From Maricaulis salignorans (GTDB taxonomy: Bacteria; Pseudomonadota; Alphaproteobacteria; Caulobacterales; Aquidulcibacteraceae), in contig CAMDDL010000007.1 of assembly GCA_945891505.1 (NCBI GenBank), positions 1 through 64,000 of the forward strand: DNA of 64,000 nucleotides. Direction: 5' to 3'. This document shows, in pieces, positions 37,687 to 47,286 of the stretch (position 1 is the first letter of the stretch; every line of letters begins with the position of its first letter). A program made the translations under genes and the position numbers. The notes beneath the pieces are model-generated. The model was not told the DNA's origin and made no database searches. It was given only the letters and a program-made list of their open reading frames with translations.

Positions 37687-39950
37687 TGGCCCCTAAGATG
37701 ACCCGGGCAAAGCCGACAAAGGCCGCTGTAAATGGCGCGGCAGATGTGGGGCCTGCGCTGGCAGATCAGAGCGAAGTTCTGGCCTTGATCAAAGGAACTC
37801 ACGCCAACCCATTTGCCTTCTTGGGCCCACATGTGGATGACGGGACACGCGAGATTACGGTGCGCTGCTTTCTGCCAGCAGCCGATGCGGTCACATTGGT
37901 ATGTGAGGGTCAAAAGCTCTCGATTCCTATGACCAAAGTGCATCCAGATGGACTGTTTGTGGCCCAAATTGCCCAATCAAAGAAGCAAGCGCTTTCCTAC
38001 CATTATCTCGCCACCTGGGACGGGGAAGTCGTTCGCCTTGAAGACCCCTATCGGTTTGCGGGCGTTTTAAGCACGAAAGAAATTCTTCGCTTCCGCCAAG
38101 GCCAATTGTGGCGAGCTTGGGAATGTCTTGGCGCACGCCGGGTCACTTTGGATCAAGTCGAAGGCTTTGCCTTTGCCGTCTGGGCCCCTGCCGCCCAACG
38201 GGTGTCAGTGGTCGGCCCGTTCAATAATTGGGATGGACGTCGCCACATTATGCGCAAGCTCCATGATGCAGGCATTTGGGAGATTTTCATCCCCGGCCTC
38301 TCTGCCAATGACATTTATAAATATGAGATCATCGGCGCAAATGGCGATCTTCAGCCCTTGAAGTCGGACCCATTTGGACAAGCGGCAGAGCTTCGCCCCG
38401 CCAATGCCAGCCGCTTGGTAGACTCGCCTAAACAAGTCGATAACGACCAAGCTTGGCTGAAGACACGCCATGGCCGTCATGGCTTGGATGCGGCGATCTC
38501 TGTCTATGAAGTGCATGCGGGCTCGTTCCGGCGCAAGCCCGAAGAAGGCAATCGCCCCCTGACCTATGCAGAGCTCGGCGATTGGTTGATCCCTTATGTT
38601 CGCGACATGGGTTTTACCCACGTCCAATTCATGCCTTTGACCGAGTATCCCTTTGACGGGTCTTGGGGCTATCAGCCAGTTGGCCTGTTTGCCGCCACCA
38701 GTCGTTTTGGCACCGCGAACGAGTTTCGTGACCTTGTCGCCCGCTTGCACGAAGCTGAGATTGGCGTCTTGTGCGACTTTGTTCCGGCCCACTTCCCGAT
38801 TGACGGCCATGGCCTGAACCGATTTGACGGCACGGCGCTTTATGAGCATGCCGATCCGCGCCTTGGCTTTCATCCAGATTGGAAGACCAATATCTATGAC
38901 TTTACCAAGCCCGAGGTTGTCAATTTCCTCGTCTCTTCGGCCTTGTTCTGGTTGGATCGCTTCAAGATTGATGGCCTGCGCGTCGATGCCGTCAGCTCGA
39001 TGCTCTATCTCGACTATTCCCGTGCCGACGGCGAATGGATCCCCAATATTTATGGCGGCAACATCAATTTGGAGGCCGTCCAATTCATGCGCCGCCTCAA
39101 TGAGATGTGCTATGGCGAAGCCGATGGCATCATGATGGTGGCCGAAGAATCCACCGCTTGGGCTGGTGTCTGCAAGCCAACTTATGACGGTGGGCTTGGC
39201 TTTGGGTTCAAATGGAACCTTGGCTGGATGCATGACACGCTCCAATATATGAGCCGCGATCCCATCCACCGCGCTTGGCACCATGGTGAGATCACTTTTG
39301 GGCTTGCCTATGCGTGGTCTGAGAACTTCATGCTGGCACTTAGCCATGACGAAGTGGTTCACGGTAAAGGCTCGATCTTCTCACGCATGCCCGGGGATGA
39401 TTGGCAGCGTTACGCCAACTTACGCGCCTATTATGCGTTGATGTGGGCCCATCCCGGCAAGAAGCTGTTGTTTATGGGCGCGGAATTTGGCCAGGTCGCT
39501 GAGTGGAACCATGAAGGCAGCCTTGATTGGCACTTGTTAGATCTGCCAAGCCACAAGGGCGTTCAGTCGCTGGTCCGGGACTTGAACAAAATGTATCGAG
39601 CCACACCTGCCTTACATCAACGCGATTGCGACCCGTCGGGATTTGAGTGGGTACAAGCAGACGCCGCCGATGTATCGGTTTTTGCCTTCTTGCGTTGGAA
39701 TCATGACCGCTCAGAAAAAGTGCTGGCCCTCATCAATATGACCCCGGTACCGCGTGTTGAATACCGCGTGGGCGTGCCCCATGGCGGGGCTTGGAAGGTG
39801 ATCCTGAACACGGACTCCTCCGCCTATAACGGGTCCAATTTTGACGGCCCGAACCAAGTTGAGGCCGAAGTATCGCCCTTCAATGGCCAACCGGCTTCCA
39901 TCGTCCTGACCCTGCCACCACTTGCTGGCCTTTATCTCGTTCCGGCATAG
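37686..39950 (+). CDS. glgB: 1,4-alpha-glucan branching enzyme
   Basis: 754 residues: N-terminal domain N1 (about 25-125), CBM48 domain (FAVWAPAAQRVSVVGPFNNWDGR), GH13 barrel with DFVPAHFPID, GLRVDAVSSMLYLDY (nucleophile Asp), AEEST (acid Glu) and LSHDEVVHG, then the C-terminal beta domain. It cuts alpha-1,4 chains and re-joins them as alpha-1,6 branches in glycogen. Length agrees with the long GlgB group. It begins inside the stop of the regulator gene and heads the glycogen set glgB-glgX-malQ-PhK-like. No glgA, glgC or glgP is in the window. Confidence 0.96.
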   Translation: MAPKMTRAKPTKAAVNGAADVGPALADQSEVLALIKGTHANPFAFLGPHVDDGTREITVRCFLPAADAVTLVCEGQKLSIPMTKVHPDGLFVAQIAQSKKQALSYHYLATWDGEVVRLEDPYRFAGVLSTKEILRFRQGQLWRAWECLGARRVTLDQVEGFAFAVWAPAAQRVSVVGPFNNWDGRRHIMRKLHDAGIWEIFIPGLSANDIYKYEIIGANGDLQPLKSDPFGQAAELRPANASRLVDSPKQVDNDQAWLKTRHGRHGLDAAISVYEVHAGSFRRKPEEGNRPLTYAELGDWLIPYVRDMGFTHVQFMPLTEYPFDGSWGYQPVGLFAATSRFGTANEFRDLVARLHEAEIGVLCDFVPAHFPIDGHGLNRFDGTALYEHADPRLGFHPDWKTNIYDFTKPEVVNFLVSSALFWLDRFKIDGLRVDAVSSMLYLDYSRADGEWIPNIYGGNINLEAVQFMRRLNEMCYGEADGIMMVAEESTAWAGVCKPTYDGGLGFGFKWNLGWMHDTLQYMSRDPIHRAWHHGEITFGLAYAWSENFMLALSHDEVVHGKGSIFSRMPGDDWQRYANLRAYYALMWAHPGKKLLFMGAEFGQVAEWNHEGSLDWHLLDLPSHKGVQSLVRDLNKMYRATPALHQRDCDPSGFEWVQADAADVSVFAFLRWNHDRSEKVLALINMTPVPRVEYRVGVPHGGAWKVILNTDSSAYNGSNFDGPNQVEAEVSPFNGQPASIVLTLPPLAGLYLVPA

Positions 39951-39964
39951 GAAACGGTAACCCA

Positions 39965-42064
39965 ATGGTGCTGCGACTGGAACCAGGCAACCCAAATCAA
40001 TTGGGCGCGACGCTCGGTGAGGGTGGCGTGAACTTTGCGTTGTTCAGTGCCCATGGCGTGCGGGTTGAGCTGGTCTTGTTTTCAAGCGATGGAAAGCACG
40101 AAATTGCGCGGGCCGACCTCCCGGCTCGCAGAGGCGATATCTGGCACGGGTTTGCGCCCAAGCTTGGAGCAGGAACTGTCTACGGCTACCGCGTCCATGG
40201 CCCTTACCGGCCTGATCAAGGCCATTTGTTCAACCCTCATAAGCTTTTGCTCGATCCTTATGCGAAAGCGCTGACTGGGGAGTTTCGGTGGGGCCCGGAG
40301 CATTTTGGCTATTTCTATGAAGGTCATGACCCAAACGGCATGCCCGATAATCGCGACAATGCCGCGACCTGTTTGAAAGGGGTTGTTGTGGACCCCGCCG
40401 CGATGGCCCCCCTGCCCCGCCACAGTGCGAGACCATGGCGGGAGACGCTGGTCTACGAACTGCATGCCAAGGGCTTTACGATGCAACTGCCGGGCCTGTC
40501 GGAACAAGAGCGCGGGACTTTTGCGGGTCTCGGCAGTCAGGCGGCGCTCGACTATTTATGTGCGCTCGGCATTACAGCAATTGAGCTCTTGCCCATCCAT
40601 CAATTCATGCATGACCGGTTTTTGGTCGACCAAGGCTTGAAGAATTATTGGGGCTATAACACGCTCAATTACTTCGTGCCGCATCAAGACTATGCGCTTG
40701 GCGATCCAATCGCGGAGATGCGTGGGTTTGTTCAAAACGCCCATGCGCGCAATCTCGATGTGTGGATGGATGTCGTCTATAACCACACCTGTGAAGGCAA
40801 TCGGCATGGCCCGACGCTGTCGTTTCGCGGGATCGACAATGCTTCTTACTATCGGCTTAATCCGCAAGACCTCGGTCGATATGCCGATATCAGCGGATGT
40901 GGCGCGACGCTCAATGCGGCCCATCCCCAAGTCCGCGATCTGATCGTGGAATCGCTGGCCCATTGGGTGCAATGCTATGGCTTAGATGGCTTCCGCTTTG
41001 ATATTGCCCCTTCCCTCGGCATAGACGATGCGGGCCGGTTCAGCCGGGAGGCCCCCTTCTTTGAAGCGGTCCGGCATGACACGCGCCTCAAAGACGTCAA
41101 ACTCATTGCCGAGGCTTGGGATGCCGCAGGCGGCTATTATGTCGGCGACTTTCCACCTGAGTGGGCGGATTGGAACGGCAAAGCCCGCGATTCAATCCGG
41201 CAGTTTTGGCGTGGCGATCAGGATATGGCGCGCGACTTTGCCAAAGCATTGGCGGGGTCCCCGGACTTGTTTCGCAATAAGGGCAAGCCGGTTGAGGCCA
41301 GCGTCAATTTCGTCGCGTGCCATGACGGATTTCCGCTCTTAGACCTCACGCGTTATGCGCATAAGCACAATTACGCCAATGGCGAGAATAATCGCGATGG
41401 CGGCGATCATGACTTCTCGTCCAATTATGGCGTTGAAGGCGAAACTGCTGACCGCGAGATTGAAGAGCTCCGCGAGCGCCAAGCCCGCAACATGCTGGCC
41501 AGCGTCTTTTTAGGGTTCGGCACACCTATGCTGTTGGCCGGCGATGAAATGGGCCGTACGCAAGGCGGCAACAACAATGCTTATGCGCAAGACAATGCCA
41601 TCAGTTGGCTTGATTGGCGTCTGCCCAGCTCGCGGCTTGGTGCACAACACTTGGCCTTTACCAAGCAGCTGATCACGCTGCGCAAGGAGATGTTCGCAGG
41701 CTTCCCGGAAGGCCATCCCAATGGTCCGGGTGAACGCGAGCCTACGATTGCGTGGTGGAGTGTATGGGGTAATCTTATGACCCATAAGGATTGGATGGAT
41801 CACAGAACCCAATGCTTTGCGGCAGTGTATGAACCGCATGGCTGGCTGATCCTGTTTAACGCAAGCCTTGAGGATGCGGCCTTTATCTTACCACCCACCG
41901 GAACCGGTATGTGGCGGATGGCGCTGACGACTGCCGACCCCATTCGTCTAACCCAAGATCAAGTGGCCGCGGGCGGCCAAACCATCCAACTTCCTGCACG
42001 AACCTTAATCGTGTTTTCGCGTGACACCTCTAGAACAATTGGAAAGACCGGACATGGCTTTTGA
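39965..42064 (+). CDS. glgX: glycogen debranching enzyme
   Basis: 699 residues of the GlgX/TreX isoamylase-type GH13 family: start GNPNQLGATLGEGGVNFALFS, CBM48 domain, DVVYNHTCEG, GFRFDIAPSLG with the nucleophile, IAEAWDAAGGYYVGDFP with the acid Glu, and FVACHDGFPLLDLT. It removes alpha-1,6 limit branches from glycogen. No signal peptide, unlike the two exported GH13 enzymes. The stop overlaps the malQ start by 11 bases, showing translational coupling. Confidence 0.95.
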   Translation: MVLRLEPGNPNQLGATLGEGGVNFALFSAHGVRVELVLFSSDGKHEIARADLPARRGDIWHGFAPKLGAGTVYGYRVHGPYRPDQGHLFNPHKLLLDPYAKALTGEFRWGPEHFGYFYEGHDPNGMPDNRDNAATCLKGVVVDPAAMAPLPRHSARPWRETLVYELHAKGFTMQLPGLSEQERGTFAGLGSQAALDYLCALGITAIELLPIHQFMHDRFLVDQGLKNYWGYNTLNYFVPHQDYALGDPIAEMRGFVQNAHARNLDVWMDVVYNHTCEGNRHGPTLSFRGIDNASYYRLNPQDLGRYADISGCGATLNAAHPQVRDLIVESLAHWVQCYGLDGFRFDIAPSLGIDDAGRFSREAPFFEAVRHDTRLKDVKLIAEAWDAAGGYYVGDFPPEWADWNGKARDSIRQFWRGDQDMARDFAKALAGSPDLFRNKGKPVEASVNFVACHDGFPLLDLTRYAHKHNYANGENNRDGGDHDFSSNYGVEGETADREIEELRERQARNMLASVFLGFGTPMLLAGDEMGRTQGGNNNAYAQDNAISWLDWRLPSSRLGAQHLAFTKQLITLRKEMFAGFPEGHPNGPGEREPTIAWWSVWGNLMTHKDWMDHRTQCFAAVYEPHGWLILFNASLEDAAFILPPTGTGMWRMALTTADPIRLTQDQVAAGGQTIQLPARTLIVFSRDTSRTIGKTGHGF

Positions 42065-43577
42065 ACGCGTCAGTGGCATTTTGCTCCATCCCACCAGCTT
42101 ACCCGGCCCTTATGGGATTGGTGAAATCGGCGATGAGGCAATGGCCTTCATCGATGCCTTAGCAGAGTCTGGGCAGAAGCTTTGGCAAATCCTGCCGATT
42201 AATGCGACCGGCAATAATGCGAGCCCCTATTCCGCCACCACAACTTTTGCTGCCAATCCATTATTGATCGACATCGACGGTCTGATCGAAGCTAAGCTGT
42301 TGTCTGTGGCCGAAGTTGCAGACCTTAAAGCCTTACCGCAAATCAAAGTCGATTATGACGTTACGGTCCCTGCCCGTCTCGAAGTTTTGGCATTAGCTGG
42401 CAGCCGCTTGGCGGCCCAAACAGACCATCCACTGGCCAGCGGCCTTCGCGCATTTAAGGCCAAGCATGGTACGGCTTGGCTGGATGATTATGCCTTGTTT
42501 GAAGCCATTTCGGTTTCCCGTCAGCGCCAAGGCTGGATGCATTGGCCAGATGATCTGCGCCGCAGAGAGCCCCAAGCACTTGAACAAGCGCGCATCTCTC
42601 TCGCCTCTGAGATCGCGGCAATTGAGGCCCTGCAATACCTATTTGATCTGCGCTGGCAGCGCCTGCGCGCACATGCAGCCTCAAAGGGGATCATGATCGT
42701 TGGTGATATGGCGATCTTCGTCGCCCATGATTCAGCCGACGTCTGGGCCCGACCCGATCTGTTTAAACTGGATGCCGACTTTAACACCCGCGTCGGAGCG
42801 GGCGTTCCCCCGGACTATTTCAGCGCGACAGGTCAGCTTTGGGGCAATCCGATTTATGAGTGGGACAAGATGGCCGAAGATGGCTTTTCTTGGTGGGTAG
42901 CCCGCATGCGCCGTTTGCTCGATTTTGCCGATGCGGTGCGGATCGACCATTTCCGTGGCTTTGCGTCGTGTTGGGAAACGCCCGCCGGCGAGACCACCGC
43001 CATTAACGGCCAATGGGTCGATGTTCCGGGCGACGCTCTGTTCACCTCGATGATGACGGCCCTACCGGACTTGAAAGTGATCGCAGAGGATCTGGGGCAT
43101 ATCACCGAAGACGTTATCACCTTGCGCGACAAATTTGCCTTCCCCGGCCTCAAAATCCTTGAGTTTGAATTTGGTGATGGCCCGCCGCGCGATGAGCGCC
43201 ACCCATACCACTATCCCGTCGCGACCGTGTGCTATCCCAGCACGCATGACAATAATACGGTGATTGGTTGGTTTAAGAATGATGGTCGTGAAGCGGCTGA
43301 GCGCGCCAATGATGCGCCCCGCGAAGCAGCGGCAGCCCTAGAACTCTTGGGTGGAGACGGCACTGACCTTCACTGGCGCTTTATCGAACTGGCCATGCAA
43401 TCGGGATCCAACCTCGCCATCATCGCGTTACAGGATGTGTTTGGCCTAGATGGCAATGGTCGCATGAATACGCCCGGGACTATTGAAGATAATTGGAACT
43501 GGCGGTTTGAGGCGGCGGACTTTACACCAGCCGATCGCAAGAAGCTGCTTGACCTCGCGAAAGAGTTCGGACGCTGA
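42054..43577 (+). CDS. malQ: 4-alpha-glucanotransferase (amylomaltase, GH77)
   Basis: 507 residues. FERVSGILLHPTSLPGPYGIGEIG is the family start (shown in part), and the conserved segments LWQILPI, RIDHFRGF with the nucleophile Asp, AEDLGHIT with the acid Glu, and THDNNT follow. It moves glucan segments between maltodextrins and releases glucose for glucokinase. ATG 42054 is preceded by GGAAAG. It links imported maltodextrin and glycogen turnover to glk in the neighbouring run. Confidence 0.96.
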   Translation: MAFERVSGILLHPTSLPGPYGIGEIGDEAMAFIDALAESGQKLWQILPINATGNNASPYSATTTFAANPLLIDIDGLIEAKLLSVAEVADLKALPQIKVDYDVTVPARLEVLALAGSRLAAQTDHPLASGLRAFKAKHGTAWLDDYALFEAISVSRQRQGWMHWPDDLRRREPQALEQARISLASEIAAIEALQYLFDLRWQRLRAHAASKGIMIVGDMAIFVAHDSADVWARPDLFKLDADFNTRVGAGVPPDYFSATGQLWGNPIYEWDKMAEDGFSWWVARMRRLLDFADAVRIDHFRGFASCWETPAGETTAINGQWVDVPGDALFTSMMTALPDLKVIAEDLGHITEDVITLRDKFAFPGLKILEFEFGDGPPRDERHPYHYPVATVCYPSTHDNNTVIGWFKNDGREAAERANDAPREAAAALELLGGDGTDLHWRFIELAMQSGSNLAIIALQDVFGLDGNGRMNTPGTIEDNWNWRFEAADFTPADRKKLLDLAKEFGR

Positions 43578-43582
43578 CCCAC

Positions 43583-46531
43583 ATGAACGCACAAACCCCA
43601 CACTTAGAAGCGCGCCTCGGTCTTTGGTATGACCATATTGACGCGATCTTTCTTAAACGATTGAGCGCTGAAGCGGGTCTTTTGCCAGCTAGTACGGCCA
43701 AAACCGTCCATGGGGATTATGCGCACGCGTGGGTGCGCGACAATGTCTACTCCATTCTCGGCGCCTGGGGCCTAGCGTGTGCCTATAAGCGACTAGATCC
43801 GGGTTCAGAGCGCACTACCCACTTAGAGGCCAGTGTCATCCGGCTGATGCGCGGCCTCTTGTCGGCCATGATGGGTCAAGCCGACAAAGTTGAAAAGTTC
43901 AAATACACCCAAGACCCCCTCGATGGCCTGCATGCCAAATATGATGCGGCGACGGGTCAGCCTGTCGTCGGCGATGCCCATTGGGGCCATCTGCAAATTG
44001 ATGCCACGTCGCTTTTCTTGTTATTCCTAGCGCAAATGACCGCCGGTGGCCTCAAAGTGGTTGAAACCACGGATGAAGTCGATTTCGTGCAAAACCTCGT
44101 CCATTATATAGGGCCCGCTTATCGGATTGCCGATTATGGCATTTGGGAACGTGGTCGAAAATCCAATGACGGCGTGGTTGAGATTAATGCGAGTTCCGTT
44201 GGCATCGCCAAAGCGGCGTTAGAAGCCATGGATAGCCTAGAGTTTGGCTGTGACGCTCGTGGACCCATCCAAGTGCCGGCCGACGATATCGCACGGGCAC
44301 GGGAGACCCTGCAGGTCTTATTGCCGGGTGAATCCGCGTCAAAGGAAACCGATGCCGCCCTTCTCGCCGTTGTCGGCTGGCCAGCCTTTGCTGTCGACGA
44401 CAAGGTGCTGATCTCTCACACGCGCGGGCGGATCTTGGATCGCCTGGCAGGCCGGTATGGCTGCAAGCGTTTTTTGCGCGATGGCCATCAGACGACGGTG
44501 GAAGACGAACATCGCCTGCATTATCACGCGGGCGAGCTCTCAAAGTTTGCCAATATCGAATCCGAATGGCCACTCTTCTTTACCTACCTTCTCGTCGATG
44601 CAGAAATGACTGGCGACAAGCGCGGTGCTGGCGCTTGGGCAGAGCGCCTTGAACCCTTGTTCCAAATGCGCGACGGCCTGCCACTTTTGCCGGAGCTCTA
44701 TTTTGTTGATTCCGATGCGGTAGAAGCTGAAGCCGCTGCTCCAGGCAGTCAAGACCGTGTTGCCAACGCCAATCTGCCGCTTTTGTGGGCCCAATCGCTT
44801 TGGGCACTGGGAGCCATGTTACAAGAAGGTCTGCTGGCTCCTGAAGACATTGATCCTTTGGGTAGGCGCCATCATCTAAACCGCAATCATCAGCCCGAGA
44901 TCGCCTTTGCCATCGTCGCGGAAGATGCGGAGACAGCCGCTAAGCTCCAAGCACTCGGTCTAATCTCAGATCAAATGGCAGATCTTGGTTCAGACTTGAT
45001 CATTCGCCCGGCGGGGGATTTGGTTAGCGTTTGGACTCAGATTGGTCGTAATGAACATTTGCGTCTGACCGGCCGACCTGAAAAGCGCCTTGGGCCGCTC
45101 GCCAATGCCTATGTCTATGAGGCCGAAGGGCGGCCTGTGCTATTCTCGGCAACCTTGTTAGAGGCACACGACCACCATATCCGCTATGACGCGGCTGCTC
45201 GAGCGCGCCGTTTAAGGGGTGACTTACGTTATGTGGCTCGGCATTGGCGCGGGCAGGACAATCCAGTCTTTATCCTGTGTGTCGACGCAACCGCCATGCA
45301 AGGCACGGGCGTAGACCGCCTGATTGACCTCCTTCACGAAGTTCAACGGGGTCAAGTCGATTTTACCCGTACCAAGCTGGTGCAGATTGAGGAAGTCCTG
45401 CGTGCCCAGACTAAGCCGAAGTCAATTAGTTCTCTTCTGCCGCCGGAAGTGCGAACGGATGACAATCAAGGTTTGCCCGAACCTCTGGCCAATGGGTTTG
45501 GCCGAGGTCTTGATGACGCGATCGCGTCAGGCGACCAATCCGAAGTCGAGCGGACTTATGAAGCGGCCGGAAGAGCTGGGGATTGGGCAACAGCCCGTCG
45601 AGGCGCTGCGTGGCTGAACCGCACCGATCCGCGCCTGCAGGATTCCGCCAAGGACATCGTGGTGCGCCTCAGACGCCTAGGCCTAGGCGAAGGGCGAGTC
45701 ATCACACGTCCGGTGCCGGAAAGCGAGCTGGTGACCATGATCGAAGAGGGTCTCCATTCAAAGCTCCATGCGGTCATCGCCCAAGAAGTGCTGCAAGCCT
45801 TGGGGCTCTTTAGTAAGTCAGACTCCAATGCGGTGCGCGGCATGCGGACTATTAGGTTGACGGAGATTGTCGATCGGTTGGGACAAGAAGAAACTGGCGG
45901 CATGGAGAATCTGGTCGCCGAACCACCCAGTGTCCTATTTGACCGCTTGAAAGCGATCTTGCTCGAGACGCCCTCTGTGCGGGCGGTGGTCTCCCCTGCC
46001 CCAACCTTCGCCTTAACCCCGTCAGCGCTGGCAATCGGCAGCGATTGGGAACAATGGCGGGAGCGTTTGGGCGTTCTGACCCGTGTCGGCAGTGACTTCT
46101 TTGCGCGGCTATGGTCCCTACTTCACGTATGCCCCGGCATCGTGTTTGGCGCCAATAATCGCCTCGATGCCGCTGTAGCCCGTTCCGACCTCACCGCTTG
46201 GGAAAAGGATTTTGCGCTTGAGATTGAGGTTCGTTTAGAGACGATCCCCGACCCCGCCTATCGCACCTTCTGCCTTGAGGCGTTGAATGTCCTAGCTAAC
46301 CGTCACGAGCATGATCCCGATTATTATGTGACTCAAGATATTGTTCTCGATGATCTGATCCATGATGCGGTGGCTTGGATGTGGCGTAACGCTGGCAATG
46401 GCGAGCCAGACTGGAGCCAAGCAGGCCCTATTTGGGCTATGGCACGCCATGCCGATGCGCAGACGACGGCATTAGCGCTCTATGCCTGTTGCGAGAAGTA
46501 TAAAGCGACGTCGGAACCCGCTTTTTGCTAG
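43583..46531 (+). CDS. GH15-like protein homologous to phosphorylase kinase alpha/beta subunits
   Basis: 982 residues. The N-terminal two thirds form a GH15 alpha/alpha-barrel: WVRDNVYSILGAWGLA near residue 50, DYGIWERG near 185, EINASSVGIAKAALEA, GRYGCKRFLRDG, and HLWGQS-like LLWAQSLWALGAMLQEG. These segments are close to what I recall of eukaryotic phosphorylase kinase alpha. The C-terminal third also matches that subunit's tail (SKLHAVIAQEVLQALG, then AYRTFCLEALNVLA near the end), so this is a full-length counterpart, not just a glucoamylase. Known bacterial relatives are uncharacterised. It ends the glycogen operon after malQ (5-base gap). No kinase gene (gamma subunit) is next to it, so it may sense or hydrolyse glucan rather than regulate a kinase. 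Confidence 0.88.
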   Translation: MNAQTPHLEARLGLWYDHIDAIFLKRLSAEAGLLPASTAKTVHGDYAHAWVRDNVYSILGAWGLACAYKRLDPGSERTTHLEASVIRLMRGLLSAMMGQADKVEKFKYTQDPLDGLHAKYDAATGQPVVGDAHWGHLQIDATSLFLLFLAQMTAGGLKVVETTDEVDFVQNLVHYIGPAYRIADYGIWERGRKSNDGVVEINASSVGIAKAALEAMDSLEFGCDARGPIQVPADDIARARETLQVLLPGESASKETDAALLAVVGWPAFAVDDKVLISHTRGRILDRLAGRYGCKRFLRDGHQTTVEDEHRLHYHAGELSKFANIESEWPLFFTYLLVDAEMTGDKRGAGAWAERLEPLFQMRDGLPLLPELYFVDSDAVEAEAAAPGSQDRVANANLPLLWAQSLWALGAMLQEGLLAPEDIDPLGRRHHLNRNHQPEIAFAIVAEDAETAAKLQALGLISDQMADLGSDLIIRPAGDLVSVWTQIGRNEHLRLTGRPEKRLGPLANAYVYEAEGRPVLFSATLLEAHDHHIRYDAAARARRLRGDLRYVARHWRGQDNPVFILCVDATAMQGTGVDRLIDLLHEVQRGQVDFTRTKLVQIEEVLRAQTKPKSISSLLPPEVRTDDNQGLPEPLANGFGRGLDDAIASGDQSEVERTYEAAGRAGDWATARRGAAWLNRTDPRLQDSAKDIVVRLRRLGLGEGRVITRPVPESELVTMIEEGLHSKLHAVIAQEVLQALGLFSKSDSNAVRGMRTIRLTEIVDRLGQEETGGMENLVAEPPSVLFDRLKAILLETPSVRAVVSPAPTFALTPSALAIGSDWEQWRERLGVLTRVGSDFFARLWSLLHVCPGIVFGANNRLDAAVARSDLTAWEKDFALEIEVRLETIPDPAYRTFCLEALNVLANRHEHDPDYYVTQDIVLDDLIHDAVAWMWRNAGNGEPDWSQAGPIWAMARHADAQTTALALYACCEKYKATSEPAFC

Positions 46532-47286
46532 CGGGCGCAGGGGGAGCGCCCCTGCCGAGCCGTGTGTGATCCCCCGATGTCTTTGACAGTCTCTTTGAGC
46601 TCCTCCTGAGTGGTGCCTCACCGTCAGCTTGCCCGCCTAGTGTTTGTGCGTGAACCTTTGACGCCAGAATTACGCTTTCTGCCTTGCAGTTTAGCTCTTC
46701 CTTGGGCCGACACGTCCTCACACGAGGCATGTCTGCGTGTGGACAAATCAACAAACGCGACCTGCACACGTGCCCACTTCCCGTCATGTCCGCAGCAGGA
46801 CACCTTTAAACGTCGACAAGCCCACATCTCAGCACGGGGAAGCGTTGTCATGTGGACACGTCCACAACCCGACAAACTGGCCGCTTCGGGCTAGAAATCG
46901 GGCAACTTAGGACCAACTTGCGCCGCGGCGCGCGCTAGTGCCGCTTCACATCGGGTCCAGCCCCCTCACCTGCCTCTCCTTGGCTCAGAAATCGACTAGC
47001 AAGCCCCTGTTCACTTAAAGACGGCCCCACAACTGTTCTGCCCCCATAATCGCCTCACGGGTGAATTTTCAAATCGTCGGTAAGAAATCGTTAAGGTTTA
47101 GCGACTAGCGTTTCAACATGTGGACACGGGGAGGCGGCGACTTTTCAACAAGTCCAACCTCGGACAAGACGACACCTCGCCATGTCTCTCATGCCCACTT
47201 GTGGGGGCCTCGAAATGTGGGGTTTCCAAGATGACGACGCGCCGAACTTACCACATGGCCGCATGTGGACACGAGGAGATAGGAAG
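46532..47286. other. non-coding region before parA with TGTGGACACG repeats
   Basis: 755 bases without a convincing gene. A perfect hairpin GGGCGC-N7-GCGCCC (46533-46551) follows the stop of the phosphorylase kinase-like gene but lacks a T run. The middle (about 46730-46870) and the end (47119-47273) carry TGTGGACA repeats, including a perfect palindrome at 46851-46866. CCACATG-N4-CATGTGG at 47251-47268 lies just before the parA ribosome site and is a candidate autoregulatory operator. Small open frames here have no ribosome sites or likeness to proteins. Confidence 0.6.
46738..47273. repeat. TGTGGACA(CG) repeat family, candidate partition site
   Basis: Copies seen: TGTGGACAAA at 46738, TGTGGACACGTCCACA at 46851-46866 (a perfect palindrome of TGTGGAC and GTCCACA), TGTGGACACG at 47119-47128 and at 47264-47273; an inverted copy, CGTGTCCACA, is at 48405-48414 in front of repA. 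Clustering around parA and the RHH gene suggests a centromere-like site or parA operator. Confidence 0.55.

Noticed and set aside
38205-39362. 385-codon minus-strand open frame opposite glgB
   Set aside because: It is antisense to the catalytic barrel of glgB and resembles no protein family.
46533-46551. GGGCGC-N7-GCGCCC hairpin as a terminator of the glycogen operon
   Set aside because: The stem is good but no T run follows, so intrinsic termination is not supported.
46610-46894. Small open frames between the phosphorylase kinase-like gene and parA
   Set aside because: Odd composition (many Cys, Arg and His), no ribosome sites, and they overlap the repeat-bearing non-coding DNA.
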